From: DASPKW01 sp038244055
Lineage (GTDB): Bacteria > Planctomycetota > Phycisphaerae > Tepidisphaerales > Tepidisphaeraceae
NCBI GenBank assembly: GCA_038244055.1
Contig: JBBRTW010000318.1
Span: forward strand, 1-8,515
DNA length: 8,515 nt
Direction of reading: 5' to 3'
The position numbers and the translations under genes are program-made. This document shows, in pieces, positions 4,663-8,515 of the stretch; the stretch's first letter is position 1, and each line of letters starts with the position of its first letter. The notes under the pieces were generated by a model. The model did not search any database and was not told where the DNA came from. It saw nothing but the letters and a program-made list of their open reading frames with translations.

Positions 4663-6942
4663 TCAGAACTTCCACTCCCCCAGCCCCTCCACCGATTTCC
4701 GCGCCACCTCGCTCGTCGGGATTCCCCACGCCTGGAAAAACGGCCCTAGATTCTTCCCGGTCGCCTTCGACATCCGCACCATCCACTGATCGTGCTTCTC
4801 CATTTCCCCTTTCGGATGCTGGTCGGCCGACAGGGCCCGGTACTCCGCGAAGACCTTCTTATACGGCTCCCACCCGAATTCATTGCGCATCTGCGCGTAC
4901 ATCGCCAGCGCCAGGAACGGGTCCGCCTTCCACGTCTCGAAATTCGGCGCGGCCAGGTATTTCTTGATCTTGGCCGAGTCCTTCAGCGCGCGGCTGGTCG
5001 ATTCCTCCTTGGTGTGCCCGCAGACCGTTTCCAGCACGTACATCGAGAAGAGATTCACCGTCACCTCGGTCGTGCCGTCGAATGTCCAATCCCCCGATTG
5101 ATGATTGTGCCCGAGCTCGTGATAGAAGCCCCAGCTCGAATTCAGCGAGAGCAGCTTCGGCATATCCACGAAGGCATCGGTCACATCCAGCCCCGTCATG
5201 ATCGGGTAGCCCGAGTGCATATACCCGGCCGAGATATCCGCATCGCTGACCATCCGCTCCGGGCTCTTCCGCTCCAGCGGCCAGCCCGCCAGCGTCGCAT
5301 CGGCATCCAGCACTTTGTTCCAATGCTGAAGGATCGGCGTGGGGTCATCGAGCTTGCGAATGGCATCCGAGCGCAGGGTGATGATCAGTTTATCCGTCCC
5401 CACCTCCGCCCACGGCGCGGGCCGGCCGCGAATGCGATTGCGCCACTCTTCCACCGATGTCTTGCCGAGGATGAACAGCGGCGCTTCCACCGCGTTTGAA
5501 ATCTTCACATCAATCGTCCCCAAATCGCAGTTGCCCGGCACTTCGATGTAGATCATCCCGCCAAATGCATTGGCCGCCGCCGTCGCCGTCTTCTCGATCG
5601 CAAATGCCCGCGAAATCTCCGGCGGGCGGTGCCAGGCCGCCAGGTGATAAGTCTTATCCGTATGCGCCCCGATCCGCACCCGCAGCTTCTTCCCCGCCGC
5701 CGCCTCGGGAACGCTCACGCCAATCGCCTGCCCCGGCGCGGCGTACAGCCCCGTGCTATGCCAGCGCGGGGTACGCGTATCGATCGCGATCGTCTTCTCG
5801 ACGCGCGGCGCATCGGCCGGCACCGCCCCGGGGAAATTCGCCGCCGCCGGGCTCGCGGTGATCTTGTCCGGAGCCAACCCCGCCATGTTGCGAATCCCCA
5901 TCACCAGCGCCACCCGCGCCAGACCATCCGCCTGCTTGAGCGGCTTGGCCAATGTCGGCATCGCCAGCCCCGGCGCGGCCGTCAGCTCGTGCAATTTCTT
6001 CATCGGTGCCGCCGTCGCCGGCAGATCGCCACTGGCCGCCAGCACAGTCGCCGTCGCCTGCGCCAGATCATCGGCCGCCACGTTCTTCCCCGCCGCCGCG
6101 CCAGCGCCTTTGCCCGCCGAAGCCCCCAGTAAATCCACCGCCTTGCCCACATGCAGCATCGCCGGAACCGGTTTGGTGATCGTGATCTCCTTCGTCGCCG
6201 TATCCGCGCCGGACAGGCCCGTCGCGAACAATAGCCCCATCCCGATCAGCATCCGGTTGGGCGGAAAATCCTCGGCGATCGCCTTCCCATCGTGATTCAT
6301 ATTCCAGCCCCACCCCGTCGCCGCCAGAACCGCCACCCCGCCCCCTTCGACGAATTTCCGCAGCGCCGCCGCCTCCGTATCATTGGCCGGTGAATTGGAA
6401 GGCAGGAGAATCGCATCGAGCTTTCCAACCTGCAGCGCATCGATCCATTTGTTCAGCGAAATGTCCTCCGCCTCGATCCCCTTCTCCTTCAGCGCTGCGA
6501 CGATCCCGCGCATTCCCACAGCACCCGCCCGCGGCTTCTCCTTCCCGCACAGCTTCACCGCATTGACCAGCAGCGCCAGCGTATCACCCTCCTTCAGCGC
6601 GGCCGGCTTGAGGTATCCATCGTGCCCAAACGCCAGCACATGCCCCTTGCCGACCTTGGCCGCCCCCACCACCGCCACCCGCAACGCCTGCTTCTTCTTC
6701 CCCCCACCCCCGGCCGGTCCATCCACCACCCCATACGCCTGCTCCCCAAACACACACACCGTCCCCGGCACACCCGGCGCAGCCACCGCATTCACACCCT
6801 TCAGCAGCGCATCGATCTCCCCCGCCGGCGCCTCGGCCGACAGCGCCCGCTCGACGCCAAGGCTCGTCATCACCAACGCCGCCACCGCCAGCCATCCAAA
6901 CGACATCACCCGCGCCGCTGTCTTTTTCGAAGTCGATTCCAT
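4663..6942 (-). CDS. Secreted M60 (enhancin/TCAF-like) metallopeptidase with GATase-like N-domain
   Basis: The 759-residue product begins with a signal peptide (KK at 6-7, hydrophobic 14-30, likely cut after ALSA at 36). Residues about 85-245 form an alpha/beta domain with a LDAILLPSNSP strand-turn and KFVEGGGVAVLAATG block, like the class I glutamine-amidotransferase-like domain of ThuA and TCAF proteins; no catalytic Cys is obvious. An Ala-rich linker (about 270-340) leads to a beta-rich segment (about 385-490) like the accessory domain of M60 enzymes. The peptidase domain follows: SGYPIM (577-582), zinc site HELGH (608-612) and downstream E626, fitting the M60 pattern HExxH-x(8-28)-E. M60 peptidases cleave mucin-like glycoproteins, and TCAF proteins share this two-domain layout. 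A weak TAGGAT -10 box (6957-6952) lies 9 bases before the ATG. It probably acts outside the cytoplasm, perhaps with the metzincin next door. Confidence 0.9.
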   Translation of the reverse strand: MESTSKKTAARVMSFGWLAVAALVMTSLGVERALSAEAPAGEIDALLKGVNAVAAPGVPGTVCVFGEQAYGVVDGPAGGGGKKKQALRVAVVGAAKVGKGHVLAFGHDGYLKPAALKEGDTLALLVNAVKLCGKEKPRAGAVGMRGIVAALKEKGIEAEDISLNKWIDALQVGKLDAILLPSNSPANDTEAAALRKFVEGGGVAVLAATGWGWNMNHDGKAIAEDFPPNRMLIGMGLLFATGLSGADTATKEITITKPVPAMLHVGKAVDLLGASAGKGAGAAAGKNVAADDLAQATATVLAASGDLPATAAPMKKLHELTAAPGLAMPTLAKPLKQADGLARVALVMGIRNMAGLAPDKITASPAAANFPGAVPADAPRVEKTIAIDTRTPRWHSTGLYAAPGQAIGVSVPEAAAGKKLRVRIGAHTDKTYHLAAWHRPPEISRAFAIEKTATAAANAFGGMIYIEVPGNCDLGTIDVKISNAVEAPLFILGKTSVEEWRNRIRGRPAPWAEVGTDKLIITLRSDAIRKLDDPTPILQHWNKVLDADATLAGWPLERKSPERMVSDADISAGYMHSGYPIMTGLDVTDAFVDMPKLLSLNSSWGFYHELGHNHQSGDWTFDGTTEVTVNLFSMYVLETVCGHTKEESTSRALKDSAKIKKYLAAPNFETWKADPFLALAMYAQMRNEFGWEPYKKVFAEYRALSADQHPKGEMEKHDQWMVRMSKATGKNLGPFFQAWGIPTSEVARKSVEGLGEWKF

Positions 6943-6951
6943 AAGCCGGCC

Positions 6952-6981
6952 ATCCTACCCTCGACCTCTGCTCCCCTGCAA
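6952..6981 (-). promoter_or_regulatory. Weak promoter candidate of the M60 gene
   Basis: On the minus strand TAGGAT (6957-6952, 4/6 to TATAAT) lies 9 bases before the ATG at 6942, the same distance as at the HAD gene. TTGCAG (6981-6976) 18 bases upstream is a poor -35 box. The AGGA inside the -10 box could instead serve as a distant ribosome binding site. Confidence 0.3.
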
Positions 6982-7078
6982 AATATCACGGCAATCAGGC
7001 CTAACGGATTTTCCCGGTTATCTTATCCCACTTCTTTTCACGGGCTAGGCAGACGCGGATGGTGGGCGGGTACGTCCT

Positions 7079-7127
<49 letters not shown>

Positions 7128-7170
7128 TTCTCCCTCCCCCTACCGACTACGATCTACTCTCAACATTGAC

Positions 7171-8253
7171 ATGCCGATCCCGCGCGGCACGATGTCTCCC
7201 ATGCGTCTCCCCGAAGAACTCCTCCCTCATCCCGCGGGGCTCAAGCTCCTGGGCATTTCCTGCGATTCCACGGGCCTGGTGCGCGATGGCTTCGACGCCG
7301 GGTGGGGCGGCACCGCCTACCCGCCTCCCGGCTACCTCCCCTGGCGGGCGCTGGAGGTCGGCAATGGCGACACCTACGGTTTCTACTGGCCCATCGGGCG
7401 CGAAGACGGCCGGCCGATCATCTGCACGCTGACCCACGATGACTGGGCGATCCTGCCGGTGGCCTCGGACCTGCCCGCCTGCATTCGCCTGCATCTGCTG
7501 ACCGGCCTGGGCGATCGCGAGGAGCTGCTGGCCCTGGCCGATGCGTTTGCTGTGACCATCGCGGATGTCGTCGATGGCCGCGCTGACCACCGCGCTGACC
7601 ACCCCGCTGACCGCAGCGCGGGATCGTCCGAAGTGGAGGATGAGGATGCCGAAGAGGAAGAGGATCAGATCGAATTCTGGGGGGCGTGGACCGCCGATGA
7701 TCTGCTGGCGATCGATCCGGGCTCGCCCCATGCCCGCCTGATGGCAGCGCGGAATGCCATCGCCGACCGCCGGCTGCCCACGGCCGAAGAGCATCTGGGC
7801 GTCGCCCTGGCCGGCCTGCCCGAATACGCCGAGGCGTGGAGCCTGCTCGCCCTGGTCTATCGTCAGAAACCGGACCACGGCAAATCCGTCGGCGCGATGA
7901 TGCGCGCTCTCACCTCCCCGCACTGCTTCGGCGCATCGGACCGCCACCGCCTGGCCGGGTGGATGCAGCGGATGAAAGACTCCACCTACGCGGGGCAGGA
8001 TCCGATGTGGGCCCGGCGCGCGGAGCTGATGGAGGACCCGGGGCTGGCGGTATGGGAGGAGCTCATCGACGCGTATCACGAAGCGCGCCTGGGCGAACGC
8101 GCGGTGGGCCTGCGCATCGCAACCGGTGAACTCATGAGCCGCGAGACGGTTTCAGCGCAGGAGCGGGCGGGGTGGAGCGAGGCCATTTACCGGGAGAAAC
8201 TCAAGACGGATTTGAAGCGGGCGGGGTTGCGGGAGAGGTTGGTGGGGGTGTGA
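7171..8253 (+). CDS. Unrecognised protein with SUKH-like N-terminus and TPR-like C-terminus
   Basis: The 360-residue product has no signal peptide or membrane helix and should be cytoplasmic. Residues about 15-115 contain LEVGNGDTYGFYWPIG, then IICTLTHDDW and PVASDLPACIRL. This order (G-N-G-D-x-Y, a strand with H-D, a V-A-S/D helix) is reminiscent of SMI1/KNR4 (SUKH) proteins, many of which are toxin-immunity proteins; the match is by eye only. A short repeat RADH-RADH-PADR (137-148) and an acidic run (154-166) form a hinge. Residues about 185-265 look like TPR helices (ARNAI..R.....AEEHLGVALAGLPEYAEAWSLLALVY). The end is Arg/Lys-rich. ATGs at 7171, 7192 and 7201 are all in frame and none has a Shine-Dalgarno site, so the start may be up to ten codons later. 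Upstream extension is rejected because it runs through the heptamer array. No toxin gene is adjacent. Confidence 0.75.
   Translation: MPIPRGTMSPMRLPEELLPHPAGLKLLGISCDSTGLVRDGFDAGWGGTAYPPPGYLPWRALEVGNGDTYGFYWPIGREDGRPIICTLTHDDWAILPVASDLPACIRLHLLTGLGDREELLALADAFAVTIADVVDGRADHRADHPADRSAGSSEVEDEDAEEEEDQIEFWGAWTADDLLAIDPGSPHARLMAARNAIADRRLPTAEEHLGVALAGLPEYAEAWSLLALVYRQKPDHGKSVGAMMRALTSPHCFGASDRHRLAGWMQRMKDSTYAGQDPMWARRAELMEDPGLAVWEELIDAYHEARLGERAVGLRIATGELMSRETVSAQERAGWSEAIYREKLKTDLKRAGLRERLVGV
7579..7614. repeat. Three 12-bp repeats within the SUKH-like gene
   Basis: Two exact CGCGCTGACCAC units and a third, CCCGCTGACCGC, lie in tandem in frame and encode RADH, RADH and PADR. They are placed in the hinge between the two predicted domains, where length change should be tolerated. 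Confidence 0.8.
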
Positions 8254-8293
8254 ACGAATTGTGGTGCGGGCTTTCAGCCTGCCGCGCATCAGG

Positions 8294-8419
8294 GTCATTC
8301 TGAAGGAGCTTAAGGCGACTGAAGAATCCAGCCTCAACTTCGCGGCCCGTTCAACATTGCGAATAGTCCTCAACGGATTATGAAGATCCTTCAGTCGCCT
8401 GAAGCTCCTTCAGGATGAC
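8294..8419. repeat. Long inverted pair of a dispersed repeat (REP/BIME-like)
   Basis: Arms at 8294-8328 and 8385-8419 are inverted copies with 32 of 35 matches, separated by 56 bases. The core of each arm is CTGAAGGAGCTT(A/C)AGGCGACT, itself containing small palindromes. From memory, this sequence occurs as dispersed copies in planctomycete genomes. It lies 40 bases past the stop of the SUKH-like gene, where a transcript would fold into a long hairpin that could stop transcription or protect the 3' end. Confidence 0.75.
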
Positions 8420-8441
8420 ACTACCTCCGTCAAGAATTCCT

Positions 8442-8470
8442 TTGCCACCCATTTCCCCGCCCGTTATCCT
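8442..8470 (+). promoter_or_regulatory. Sigma70-type promoter before the right-edge gene
   Basis: TTGCCA (8442-8447, 5/6) and TATCCT (8465-8470, 4/6) are spaced by 17 bases. Seven bases then lead to the ATG at 8478, so the mRNA would be leaderless. Confidence 0.5.
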
Positions 8471-8477
8471 CCCCTCC

Positions 8478-8515
8478 ATGAGCTCTTACCCTCCACCTCC
8501 TCCGCCCATCCCGCC
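8478..8515 (+). CDS. Probable start of a proline-rich protein (partial)
   Basis: An ATG at 8478 opens a frame of 12 codons to the window edge, reading MSSYPPPPPPIP. Proline-rich starts of this kind are common in bacterial membrane proteins with a cytoplasmic N-terminus. The case rests on the frame and on the well-spaced promoter just before it; the length is too short to name a family. Confidence 0.35.
   Translation, partial: MSSYPPPPPPIP

Overview
The window is GC-rich and reads as a chromosomal stretch of a Planctomycetota bacterium, probably of the Phycisphaerae type. This is inferred from the gene families (a DUF4058 protein, a TCAF-like M60 peptidase, a HAD phosphatase with a very long Ala/Pro/Ser linker) and from dispersed repeats I associate from memory with planctomycete genomes (the CACGGGCA...TGCCCGTG hairpin, heptamer arrays, a CTGAAGGAGCTTCAGGCGAC-type inverted pair). 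No rRNA, tRNA or CRISPR array was seen.

Layout. 1-115: C-terminal end of a probable transposase (+), cut by the window edge. 116-408: non-coding, with two heptamer arrays, (TTGTCCG)n and (CACTGCC)n, the second abutting the next stop codon. 409-2022 (-): HAD-IIIA/GmhB-like phosphatase, long disordered linker and C-terminal two-helix membrane tail. 2023-2344: divergent intergenic region with a good sigma70-type promoter for the HAD gene and several small stem-loops. 2345-2803 (+): YbaK/ProX-like aminoacyl-tRNA deacylase. 3013-3657 (+): DUF4058 protein whose conserved C-terminus lies in another frame after a run of seven C, so it appears frameshifted; the restored frame ends at 3685. 3694-4440 (-): secreted metzincin-type metalloprotease. 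4551-4650: a 100-bp element with terminal inverted repeats and flanking direct repeats. 4663-6942 (-): secreted M60 (enhancin/TCAF-like) metallopeptidase. 7079-7127: third heptamer array, (TCATCAT)n. 7171-8253 (+): unrecognised SUKH-like/TPR-like protein. 8294-8419: inverted pair of a dispersed repeat. 8478-8515 (+): probable start of another gene.

The two metalloproteases lie in tandem on the minus strand, both with signal peptides, and are the best candidates for a shared job: extracytoplasmic breakdown of proteins or glycoproteins. The other genes look like unrelated housekeeping or accessory genes. I do not see a clear new multi-gene system. The most unusual points are the membrane-tailed HAD protein with a degenerate zinc loop, the MITE-like element between the proteases, three unrelated repeat arrays with the same 7-bp period, and several genes whose -10 box sits so close to the ATG that their mRNAs should be leaderless.
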